Positions 20,995 to 30,860 of a stretch of DNA of 64,000 nt are shown piece after piece (the stretch's first letter is position 1; each line of letters starts with the position of its first letter). Where the stretch lies: positions 8,778,170 to 8,842,169 of the forward strand of contig OX637361.1 of NCBI GenBank assembly GCA_951799405.1. Direction: 5' to 3'. The notes beneath the pieces are model-generated. The model made no database searches, had not been told where the DNA came from, and worked only from the letters and a program-made list of their open reading frames with translations. Source of the stretch: Agapetus fuscipes (taxonomy: Eukaryota; Arthropoda; Insecta; Trichoptera; Glossosomatidae). Made by a program: the position numbers and the translations under genes.

Positions 20995-21560
20995 TACAAT
21001 TTTTTTTTCTAATAGATTATCGAAGAGAAATGCAATGCACCCACCTATTTTGCCTGGCCAGTAGTCTTAATGCGAAAGCAGAAGCTTGTGTGCATGCAAT
21101 GGCATCTGTTGAACCAGGGTGGAATTTATGATAAAAAATTTAAATTAGAATTTGTTTCTGTTAGTTTTTGATGCCCATACATGTTATAATTTGTTGATTT
21201 GAAAAATGTAATTTGTTTTGTATGCTCCTTGACTTATAGGTTGGTATGCGGCTGACCACCCATGCTGTAGAAAATGGTTCACTTTGCCAATGTCACCCCT
21301 GTTTCAGGGAAGGTCGGCAGGAGTTGCAGGGTGTATGTTTATCTGAGATTCAGGTTTTTATATTGTAGGACTACATGCGGCATGTTTAAGCGCGAACTTA
21401 AACATGTCTGTTTTGTGAAATGCATGTAATGTGAATCTCTAATGTCACTTATATTTTGCAACTTAGATTAGATGGGCCAGATGTGATTCGATACAACGTA
21501 TTCTGTTCCAAATACGCAAGCCGAACATGCGCTTTTACCCCTCGGCCATAACGCCGACAT
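20995..21560 (-). mobile_element. SINE-C interrupted by LINE-A
   Basis: The SINE-C tail half (TAATAGATTATCGAAGAGAA to TGTTGAACCAGGGTGGAAT, 20995-21130) and head half (GATGGGCCAGATGTGATTCG to CTCGGCCATAACGCCGACAT, 21476-21560) are separated by a plus-strand LINE-A 3' end. Confidence 0.65.
21131..21475 (+). mobile_element. LINE-A 3' UTR and module, nested in SINE-C
   Basis: UTR similar to 38655-38750 (TTTTTGATGCCCATACATG, AAAAATGTAATTTGTTTTGT), then the module from CCTTGACTTATAGG to CAACTTAGATTAGATG. It carries the TTAGA-type tail. Confidence 0.7.
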
Positions 21561-21969
21561 TTATTTAAGTAAAAACAATGACTGTAATCGAATCGTAAAC
21601 TTCAATTCCAGATCCTAATTTCAAGGTCAAATCCATTCTTGACAATGTGTTGCTTCCCTTATTATAGGTACACGTACCTTTGAAATGCACGTCAGTTAAT
21701 TTTCTCTCATTATCTTGATTCCCAAAGCATCTTAGGTTCTTGCGGTTAAAAAGTTACGCCACTGTTTATGTGTGATAATCTCTCGAGATGATTATTAAAC
21801 AAGTTAATGTAATTAAAAAAATAATATAACAGTAAGATTTAATAAATTTAAGTACCTGAAATATGTATGTCATTCTTATATTATTAAATTTGTAAAAAAA
21901 AATGTACAAATCAAAATACCAGTTGCATCCTACATAAGCTTAAAAAGTTGAAATATTTTTTACAACAAT

Positions 21970-22198
21970 AATTCCTTGACTTATGAGGTAGGTATGAAGC
22001 TGACCATCTATACTGTAAAATAATGGTTCACTTTGGCCTTTGCCAATATCACCCCTGTAAAAGGGAAGGTCGTTGCAGGGCTTATGTTCATTTGAGATTG
22101 GCTTTTTATGTTTATGTATAGGCCACATGCAGCATGTGTAAGCGCGAACTTATACGCGTCTGCTTAAGTGAATAACTCTTAAATATCTTTGCAACTTG
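21970..22198 (+). mobile_element. LINE-A terminal module
   Basis: From AATTCCTTGACTTATGAGGT to ATATCTTTGCAACTTG, with internal deletions. It abuts the Jockey-like LINE. Confidence 0.7.
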
Positions 22199-22204
22199 AA
22201 CAAA

Positions 22205-23285
22205 AAACAACAACAAAAATTTACCTCTTCCCAGAACCAATTTAATTAAAGATTTAGGGGTATTTCTAGATAGTAAGCTTAATTTTCAAGCTCACATATC
22301 CTCTACAGTCAAAAAGTCCCTGAGCATGTTAGGATATGTCCTACGATTATGCAAAGAATTTACCTCGTTAGATGTTTTCAAATTGACTTATAACGCTTTT
22401 GTTAGATCTCGCTTGGAATACTGTTCAGTCATTTGGAATCCACATTATAAAGTCTACATAACACAAAAAGAAAGAGTGCAGAAGAAATTTTTAAGATACT
22501 TAAATTTCAGAAATCACCATTATCTTGACTACGCATCTTCATGTAGCCTATACTCCACTCAAACTCTTGAAACCCGTAGATCATATAGAGATGCACTATT
22601 TCTATACAAAATTTTAAACAATCAAATTGACTCGCCATATTTGCTTGACAGGATAAAAATAAATGTACCTAATAGGATTTTCCATGAAAAGATCCTCTTT
22701 TATATTGGCATCTCCAGGACAAGCTACCTTCAGAATTCCTTTGTAGAGCGTGCATGCACTGTCTACAACAAGCAATTGAAGCATTTCGACCCCTTTGCCC
22801 CTGACAGTATTGGAGTTTTGAGGCATTTTTTTGTCACTGCTAAGCTTTAGGTTTTTATACACTATGCATACATTTATTTATTTTTACTGATTCTTGTTTC
22901 TTTTTTTCTGCTGTTGCGCTTATTTTGTCATACTTATATATTATTATCTATTACACTACACATTTTTTGTTTTTGTTCTTCTTGATTATTTTTTCTGCTG
23001 TTTATACTTATTTTAATATACCTATATACTTTATCTTACACTACGTATTTATGTTTTTGCTGCTCTTTTGTTTCTTTTTTCTGCTTTTATGTGTTTTATA
23101 TGTTTGCTAAATCTTACACTATGTATTTATGCTTTTGCTGCTTCAAGTTTATTTTTTCTGCTCATACATGTTTTATCTTGTTTTTGACTTAGTTTTCTTG
23201 TAATTTATTATTTTTCTTCTTTGGTTTTTTCTATGCCCTTATGTATCAAATATTGTATTTTATTCATAAATAAATAAAAACTGTT
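22205..23285 (+). mobile_element. Jockey-like LINE, 5'-truncated copy
   Basis: The frame is open from about 22220 to the stop at 22850. It starts LPRTNLIKDLGVFLDSKLNF, runs through MLGYVLRLCKEF, NAFVRSRLEYCSVIWNPHY and ERVQKKFLRYL, and ends CTVYNKQLKHFDPFAPDSIG. This is the thumb and C-terminal part of Jockey/CR1-group reverse transcriptases (DLGV.+DS.L.F..HI; VRS.LEY.S.+W.P; E.+Q+.FL). The following 430 bp is T-rich UTR ending in AATAAATAAAAACTG and an A-rich tail. The catalytic region is missing, so the copy is dead, but its C-terminal frame is intact, suggesting moderate age. Confidence 0.85.
22326..22850 (+). pseudogene. C-terminal reverse transcriptase fragment (Jockey-like)
   Basis: The 174-residue frame inside the Jockey-like LINE. 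The first Met is internal to the original protein, because the same frame stays open upstream with matching family sequence. It carries no catalytic motif. Confidence 0.8.
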
Positions 23286-23384
23286 TAAAAAACAAAAAAA
23301 AAAAACTTAAATTAAAGATTAAAGGTACTCGGTAGAACAGGCCTAATTTTTTTAAAGTGTGTTACATCATGGACTTCTTGACCG

Positions 23385-23450
23385 ATTTGTAGTCTAGTGG
23401 TTAATGCTTCGAACTCGTAATTGAAATATAGTGCGCTGAATTTGAGGGTG
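23385..23450 (+). mobile_element. SINE-A tRNA-like head, isolated fragment
   Basis: GACCGATTTGTAGTCTAGTG GTTAATGCTTCGAACTCGTA matches the SINE-A head; the body is absent. Confidence 0.5.
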
Positions 23451-24159
23451 TCAAAAGCGATTTTCTATTTCGTTTTTTTCTTAGATTCTTAAGTTTATGG
23501 GAATATGACGAAGAGGCCAAAACCGGTCAAACTGACTATTTGTTTAAAACAAAATTACGATTTAACCGCTAGGGAAAAGGCGAACAAATCTTGTGGTATT
23601 GTTTGCTAAGGACTGTAGTTCCATACAAGGGCGAAGTTTGTTTGCCGAGAAAAAAGTTATGAATACTAATTTGTCTCGACTCCATTCGTTGATTTTGAGG
23701 TTAAATCTTAAAAGTAAAAAAAACAACAACAAACAGGTGTTTTTATGACGTAATTTTTTCATAATAATTTTTGTTAAAAATTGATGGACTGTTACGTAGG
23801 TACTTACATTTTTGTTGTTTTATTGTAATGCACACTGTCAAAAATTCATGTAGTTGTTTTGATTTATTGTTGAATATTTTCAATTTACATAAATTGTTCT
23901 TAGGGACGCCGTCATTAATCTGCCTGACCTCTTTGATTTTGAGAAAATATACATTTTTAAATTTGACAAAAAGTGATTTATTCGACTGTTTTATTTCATA
24001 AAAATAAAATAAAATAATTTACCTAGTTGTGTATTTGACTCTTGGAGCATTGCTTGTCTCGTTGCCATGGCAACTGAAACTCATCTAGTGTTGTGTAAGA
24101 ATAAAGGGTTGTGAATTTCGAATATTAAGGTAATAGGTATTAAAATAAATGATTATCTT

Positions 24160-24402
24160 CCTTGAATTATAGGTTGGTATGAGGCTGACCACCTATACTG
24201 TAAAAAATGGTTCACTTTGCCAATGTCACCCCTGTTTCAGGGAATGTCGGCAGGAGTTGCAGGGCTTATGTTCATTTGAGTTTGGATTTTATTTGTAAGT
24301 ACACAATCAGCATTTGTAAGCGCGAACTACACGTGTTTGTTTGTGGGCATACATCTGAGAGCTTTAAATGAATATATCCTTGCAACTTAGATTATAGATT
24401 AT
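24160..24402 (+). mobile_element. LINE-A terminal module, TTATAGA tail
   Basis: Complete module beginning at TTCCTTGAATTATAGGTTGG, with no LINE-A UTR before it, ending CAACTTAGATTATAGATTA. Confidence 0.85.
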
Positions 24403-24715
24403 CGTTTTTTATAACTAATACTTACAATGTACTTCTATGTTTATTGGTTCTTTGTTACCTCATCCCCATCAATATGGTCTGCAAATTTCTAAAAGCTAAA
24501 TAATTATGACATCTCATGGCCGGGTTACTAAAACAAAATACAGTAATTTAAAGTTTATTTCTGAGGACTTAGTTACGTAGACGTGTGAGTTTGCTCACGA
24601 AGAAAAATTGAAATTTCGAAAAACGTTACACCCAATATACGGGAGACTATTATTTCATCTCTGACTGGAAGTCCACACATGAATTGACAAAGAAAAAATT
24701 GTGATCTCACATGGC

Positions 24716-24797
24716 CAAGCCCAATCTCAAATGAGCATAAGCCCTGCAACTCTTGCCGACCTTCCCTGAAACAGGGGTGACTTTAGCAAAGTGAACC
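24716..24797 (-). mobile_element. Older LINE-A module, left part, target of full-length LINE-A
   Basis: Minus-strand module fragment ending GGTGACTTTAGCAAAGTGAACC. Its expected continuation (AACCATTTTTTACAGTATGG) appears at 28796-28816 on the far side of the full-length LINE-A. Confidence 0.7.
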
Positions 24798-27700
24798 GTG
24801 TTTTTTTTTTTTTTTTTCACTTGTTTCTGTCAAATCACTAGGAAGCGTTTTTTTTCCAACAAGAATTAAAGTTTTATAATTCGGCAATGGGGTCTACAAA
24901 ATTAACATAAATCCACTCTAAATTGAGGAACATAAAGTGTTTGTGATTATTGGCCATAAATTATAACAAAAAATCTCTTATTTGTGGAAAAAATTGAAAT
25001 GTAAAATTGGCCGTGAGTCCTACACAGTTTTTCAAGATCTATTATTTCGGGAATCACATTGTACACGCAGCCTTCGTCCAAATTCGACAACTGAAATTGA
25101 CATTTGTGGATGGATGGGAGGTTTTTAAAAAGATAATAATTACGATAAATTTTTTAAAGAAACATTTTTGAAAAATAACCTCAACCTTTTTTTGAATAAT
25201 TTGGAACAAGAACAAAATTAATGGAAAGAAGAAATAAAAAATCAAAATTGTATACCTACCTACCTACCTGTAATACCTACCTGATGAACATGGCAGAAGA
25301 CGTGAAATGGACAATTTACACTTTTATATGGACAATCTATATTCTGTTTTAATTTTATGTTTTATAGCTGTATTTTTTATTTGTATTTTTAAACTCACTT
25401 TAGTTCTTAACATTTTGTTTTGTAGCAATGGCCACCAACAATAATTTTAAATCTGTACATTGTGGAAATGCCACCACTAATTTTCATAGAAAGAATGAAT
25501 GGGTTTTCGGGACATGGAATGTAAGGAAGATGAATGATTGCAAGGAGAAAGAAATTATGAATGTAATGAAAGAGAAACGAATAAAAGTAATGGGTGTGAC
25601 AGAAACAAAAATGAAAGGGAATGGTGAGAAAGTATTAGCGAATGGTGAATTGTATATTTGGTCAGGTGTGGAAGATGGGAATGAAAGGCAGGGTGTAGGT
25701 GTGATTGTGAGTGAGTGTGTGAAGGGATGCATAGCGGGTTACCGAAGAATTTCTCCCAGGATTTTGGTTGTTAAATTCAAAATTAACAGTTTGAAACTTT
25801 TCTTGGTGACCTGTTATGCTCCTGTTGATTCAGAGTGTATGGAGGTGAGAATGAGTTTTTGGAATGAGCTGAATGCGGTTGTGCATGAAAGGAAGAAGAA
25901 TGAAAACATTGTAATTTTAGGTGATATGAATGGATGGATAGGTGCGCAGAGGGATGAATGTTTGAAAATTATTGGTCCTGGTGGGAGAGGTGTAGTCAAT
26001 GATAATGGGCGACATCTGATTGCTTTGTGTGCGGAGCACAGTCTTTTTGCATCGAATACTTGGTTTCGGCATAAGGATGTGCATCTGTACACGAGGCAGA
26101 TTGTGGGAAGTCGCACAATCATTGACTACATCTGTGTGGATGAAAGATTGAGAGGAGCCGTAAGAGATAGCCGTGTCTACCGCGGGCCTGAAATAGGCAG
26201 TGATCACTATCTCTTATGTGCTAAAATAATGCTTGGTGAAGTAAGAAAGAAGAAACGCAAGAAGCAAGTAAGAATGACTAGAATAAAAGTAGAAAGGCTG
26301 AATGAAGAAAATGTGAAAGAGAAGTATGTATCAGAGCTCCACAAAATTTTAAGTGTAAATGAACTTGAGAAGAATGTGTGTGGAAAAGATATTGAAAGCA
26401 TGTGGAAAGATCTGATGGAAGGAATGATTGAATGTGCTAAAAAAGTATGTGGGGTAACGAAAGGTGGAAAATTGAAAGGAGATGTCTGGTGGAATGATAG
26501 AGTGAAAGAAGCTGTGAAAGTTAAGAAAAAGTGTTATGAAAATTGGCTGAATGATAGAAATGATAGAAAGCTAGAAGACGAATATAAGATAGCTAAGAGA
26601 ATGGCGAAGACTATAATTTATGAAAGCAAGATGAATGAACAAAGAAAGATTGATGAAAGGATTAACAAAAGTTTCACCGACAGTAAGAAGGAATTTTGGA
26701 GGTGGATCAATGCGGATAGAAATAAATCTTCTGCATTGACCACTCCGGGAGTCAAAAGTGCTGCCGGTGAGATGGTATGGGAGAATGAAGAAGTATGCAA
26801 GAGATGGAAAAACTATTTTCAAGAAATTTTTGGCCAGGGTGAAAGAAGAATTTATGAACAGACAGATGAAGAGAATGAATTGAAGATTTTGAAAGAAGAA
26901 ATGAAAGTGTCTATTTCACGTCTGAAGAATGGGAAGTCTGCTGGGTTTGATGGTATAAATGGTGAAATGTTGAAAGCAGGAGGTGAATGTGTGATAGATT
27001 GGATGTTTGAATTATGTAAGCTTTGTGTGAATGCAGGAGTGGTACCGATGGATTGGAGGAAGGCAGTCATTGTTCCCATTTACAAAGGTAAAGGGGACAA
27101 AAAAGACTGTCAGAACTTCAGACCAATCAGTCTACTCAGTATACCAGGAAAAGTCTTCTGTAAGGTGATTATAAAAAATGTGATTCTGACTACTAGCAAA
27201 AGGGTTTCCGATATACAGTCCGGCTTTATGGCCGGTAGAGGCTGTGTTGATCAGATTTTCACTCTACGACAACTTGTTGAAAAACAATTGTCGGTGAGGG
27301 GGAAACTATTCACGGCCTTTGTGGATCTGGAAAAGGCTTTTGACTCAGTGGACAGAGGTATGTTGTGGGATGTTTTGAAAGCATACGGAGTGAATGGAGC
27401 TCTACTCAATGCGGTGCATGCGAACTATGAGAATAGTATGGCCTGCATTCGTATTGATGGTGAGTATAGTGAATGGTTTGAAGTTTTTAAGGGTGTAAGG
27501 CAAGGATGTGTGATGAGCCCATGGCTATTTAACATAGTCATGGACAAGTGTGTTCGAGATGCTAGACTTGATGATTGTGGATTAATGATAGGAGAGAGCA
27601 AAGTAAGCGTTCTACTGTATGCGGATGATGCAGTCCTTGTATCTGATTCAGCAGTGGAATTGCAAATGATGCTCTCTAGATTGAACGAAGCTTTGAAAGG

Positions 27701-28794
27701 TAATAATTTGAAGTTGAATGCAAGAAAGACGAAAGTTTTGATTTTTGAAAGAGATGATGAAAATATGAATTATGAATTTAAAATTAATGGAATGAATGTT
27801 GATGTTGTAAATGAGTTTGTATATTTGGGATGTAAGTTTGAAAAAGATGGAAGAATGGCCGGTGAATTTGAAAGAAGAATAATGAAAGGCAGGTGTGTAC
27901 TGGGTGCGACCGCTTGCATCGCCAGGAACCAAAATCTCTCAAAAATGTTAGATTGGCGGTGCACGGTGGTATACTAGTGCCAACCTTGATGTATGGAAGT
28001 GAAGCCTGGACGGTGAGTGAAAGGGAAATTAGTAAAGTGCATACAGTAGAAATGGACTATCTAAGAAGTATGATTGGGAAAAAACGAAGTGACAGGGTGA
28101 GGAATGATTTTGTAAGAGAAGAATGTGGTGTAAGGGAAAGTGTGAAAGTGAAGATTAAAAGAAGTATGTTAAGATGGTTCGGGCACTTGGAGAGAATGAG
28201 TGATGAAAGATTGACGAAGAAAGTATATGTTGCTAGAATAGATGGATGTCGTGGTAGAGGAAGACCGAGAAAAGTATGGAAGGATCAAATCTCTGAAATA
28301 GCGAATGAATGGGATATCCAGAGTCATAATAAAAGGAGGACTTGTATGAAAAAGGTTATGACTCTGGATGAAATGAAAGAAGTATGCAAGGACAGGAAGA
28401 AGTGGCGGCTAATCTGCAATGTTGATTTCTAATGTTGGTGTATTCATTTGCTACATTTTTTGCATAGGAAATTTTTGACTTTTTTTGTATAGATTTCTTT
28501 GTAAGGTTTTGTTCTTTTTTATATTTAAATGTAATTTATTATTCATATTCCTTGACTTATAGGTTGGTATGAGGCTGACCACCCATACTGTAAAAAATGG
28601 TTCACTTTGCCAATGTCACCCCTGTTTCAGGGAAGGTCGGCAAAAGTTGTGGGGCTTATGTTCATTTGAGGTTTGGATTTTATTTGTAAGTACACATTCA
28701 GCATTTGTAAGCGCGAACTACACTTGTTGGTTTGTGGGCATACATCTGAGAGCTTTAAATGAATATATCTTTGCAACTTAGATTATAGATTATA
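24798..28794 (+). mobile_element. LINE-A, apparently full-length RTE-like retrotransposon
   Basis: About 4.0 kb. It comprises a 630-bp 5' region starting GTG plus a 17-T run, one ORF (25428-28432, one frameshift), a 3' UTR and the terminal module ending GATTATAGATTATA. The boundaries are inferred because both flanks are pieces of one older minus-strand module, with GAACC as a possible 5-bp target duplication (24793-24797 and 28795-28799). A single ORF with apurinic endonuclease plus reverse transcriptase, no poly(A), and a short tandem 3' tail fit the RTE clade. Its motifs differ from classical RTE-1/BovB, so clade placement is provisional. All the module copies in the window appear to derive from this family. 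Confidence 0.85.
25428..28432 (+). pseudogene. LINE-A endonuclease/reverse transcriptase ORF with one frameshift
   Basis: The ATG at 25428 lies in a good context (GCAATGG). An N-terminal APE-type endonuclease carries TWNVR (Asn31), TET (Glu59), GDMNG (Asp166, Asn168) and the catalytic SDH (258-260). The reverse transcriptase follows: GKSAGFDG (502-509), FVDLEKAFD (631-639), RQGCVMSPWLF and YADD (731-734). The C-terminal part has YLGCKFEKDG, LMYGSEAWTV, a GRGRPRKVW motif and KDRKKWRLICN. The first frame ends at 27977 and the rest continues in another frame (27893-28432). Comparison with the copy at 38041 shows the A-run at 27941-27945 is one base short. All catalytic residues lie before the break, and no other stop is seen. 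The expected full length is about 1,000 aa. An assembly or sequencing indel in the homopolymer cannot be excluded. Confidence 0.9.
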
Positions 28795-28816
28795 GAACCA
28801 TTTTTTACAGTATGGC
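28795..28816 (-). mobile_element. Older LINE-A module, right part
   Basis: GAACCATTTTTTACAGTATGG continues the minus-strand module broken at 24797. It then diverges into unique sequence. Confidence 0.6.
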
Positions 28817-29119
28817 ACGCTAAAAAAAAATGTGATGTCAAAAATCAAATATGTGATGGGTCTAGAATCATTACAAGATTCGGTATTATTTTTAAAAGAT
28901 CCGTTTTCCCATCACCAAATTTTCACACATCACTAGCTCGATATTTGTTGTCATGGTAACAAGAATAACAAAACTGCTCAAGTAAAAATAAAACTATTCT
29001 CACGTTACTATGACAACTAGATATATATCACTTTTTGACAGATAGCATCGCCATCTTGTAGCAATATTAATTTTAGTCAACAGCAAGTTAGTACTTTGCA
29101 TAATAATAGAAAATTAAGG

Positions 29120-29215
29120 CCTCATTTGTCTCATCTATAATAAACAAAGTCGCAAATATATATTGACATTTAAGGTGCGTATTTTATGCATGCCTACAAG
29201 CAGGCACATGCAAGT
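29120..29215 (-). mobile_element. LINE-A terminal module, 3' part
   Basis: CTCATCTATAATAAACAAAG tail, then GCAAATATATATTGACATTT and GCCTACAAGCAGGCACATGC. Strongly diverged. Confidence 0.55.
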
Positions 29216-29470
29216 CTCATCGAATTCTTAAAGGAATTCTTTCTCATTATTGAAAGAGAATCTTCAAACCACAAGGAAGGTATGAAAATAAAAATTGATC
29301 GTTTAGATTTTTATTTTTCAGCTTAACAAATATGTTTCAGTGCACGTTGGCAAGAGTTGTAGAGAATGTATATTTGTTTTTCTTTCAAGATTTTTTGTTC
29401 AGTTTGTTTTGTGCATAGGTACATTTACAACATATAAATATGTGCTTGAAAAATGTCATTTTATGTTAAC

Positions 29471-29965
29471 ATGACCGTTCCATAGTCTGGTGGCTAACAC
29501 TTCAGATTCATGATTCGAAGGTTCGATTCCCGGAGGAGCACAAACATTTTTTTTTAATTGTTCAAATATGCTTTCCACTGGGTTGAAACATTAATCTGTA
29601 TATTTTTACAAAGACTGTACACAATAGGCCCATCCAGCCTTACAGCAACTGGGTCTTGCCTGAGAATAGGCGCTTTGTAGCGACGACGACCAAGCTCGTA
29701 AAAGGTTCGATTGGTAGAATGTTTGCATTCCATGCCGAGAGCAAGGGCTCGATCTCAAGGTTTACTCAGCCTTCACAAGAAATGAGAACCAGCTCCTCCG
29801 GGAGCTGGGAAACCCCCACTTCAACTGAAAGTGGTTGGTGTGATGCCGGCCTCTTACCCGTAAAAATAAATAGGTCCCGAATCGCCACATGCAACCCCTT
29901 CGGGGATAACGCAGGCAAGAAGTTACACTATATATGTAGCTTAGTTGCGTTGCGATGTAGCATAT
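29471..29965 (+). mobile_element. Composite SINE-A/SINE-B
   Basis: SINE-A (29471-29697: tRNA-like head with GGTTCGATTCCC, then CTTACAGCAACTGGGTCTTG and GCGACGACGACCAAGCTCG) passes directly into SINE-B (29698-29965: GATTGGTAGAATG, GGGCTCGATCTC, GAAAGTGGTTGGTG, GGTCCCGAATCGCC, TTACACTATATATGTAGC). The same junction is present in reverse at 60345. The apparent 112-residue ORF here is read through the SINE and is not a gene. Confidence 0.8.
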
Positions 29966-29983
29966 TATTATTATTATTATTAT
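29963..29983. repeat. (ATT)n microsatellite
   Basis: Seven ATT units at the 3' end of the composite SINE; possibly its tail. Confidence 0.75.
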
Positions 29984-29985
29984 CT

Positions 29986-30680
29986 GCTACCTAGATTATG
30001 TGTGTATTGAATTTGTACAAATGGAAATCCCCAATAAGAAGTAGGACACAAAGGTTTGTTCAAGTCTGCTAATAGGAAACCATGTTTTCTGTCAAAGGTT
30101 GTCAAGCAGTCAGACATCCGGTTCGTGAAGATACGAGGGTACCTAAACACGCGATTGCTAAATGCAAAATGTTTCGTTACATAAGCAACCTACGTGATAT
30201 TTATCAATTGTTACCTGAATGCAAGTACGTGCATACAAAACCTCACATAGAAGTGGTTCTTCATTATCAACTTGAAATCAGCTTTCTTTTCAGATGAATC
30301 ATGGATAGGAGCGCATCAAGGACTTTCAACGCCCTGGGCTTAATTCAATCTCTCCGTAATGTAGATCACAATATTTTTTATTGTATTTTAAAATTAATTA
30401 ACAGGCACATTTGAGCACCAGAACTAGCCTTTTAAGTATAATGTATTCAACTGTGTCATATTTTGTAACTTGCCACTTTAAAGTCCAAATTTTCATCTTC
30501 ATTGAAGATATTCGTAAATGTGCGATATTTCCTTCCACAGCAGATCCTTAGATTAGTCGATGACTAAAGCAAAATTTCCATCCAAGAAAAACAACAATGA
30601 TATGGGGATCCGTTGATTAAAATGAGAAAGTTTGTGTCCATAAAAAAGTGCTTTGACGGGTGGTTCTATCAATTTTTACA
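29986..30680. other. Unassigned DNA
   Basis: A 71-codon ATG-initiated frame at 30082-30297 has no recognisable domain and is unlikely to be a gene. Nothing else seen. Confidence 0.35.
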
Positions 30681-30684
30681 GATA

Positions 30685-30860
30685 TAAAGGCTACTCTTAC
30701 GCCAACCTCTTATAGAAAAGTAAGAATTTTATCATTATGTGTACGTTGTTACCCTAACCCGTAAAAACCAATAGGTCCCGAATCGTCACATGCGACCCCT
30801 TCGGAGATAACGCATGCAAAAAGTTCCACTATTTGTGTAGCTTAGTTGCGTTGTAAAACT
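30685..30860 (+). mobile_element. SINE-B fragments
   Basis: CTCTTACGCCAACCTCTTAT (reverse sense) near 30693, then AATAGGTCCCGAATCGTCAC and GTGTAGCTTAGTTGCGTTG in forward sense (30765-30858). Two pieces in opposite orientations. Confidence 0.5.

Noticed and set aside
25484..27964. Several minus-strand ORFs of 60-100 aa within LINE-A
   Set aside because: Shadow frames of the A/G-rich LINE-A coding strand. No conserved motif.
28569..28781. Recurrent ~70-aa ORF beginning MRLTTHTVKNGSL
   Set aside because: It is the translation of the LINE-A terminal module and appears wherever that module is inserted (10120, 15653, 28569). The frame is not conserved among diverged copies, so it is not a gene.
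29471..29545. tRNA-like sequences in the SINE heads as real tRNA genes
   Set aside because: Only A- and B-box-like words are present. Acceptor stem and anticodon arm pairing are not convincing, and each is followed by a SINE body.
30082..30297. 71-codon ORF as a small gene
   Set aside because: No signal peptide, domain, TATA box or neighbouring exon. Length is within chance expectation.
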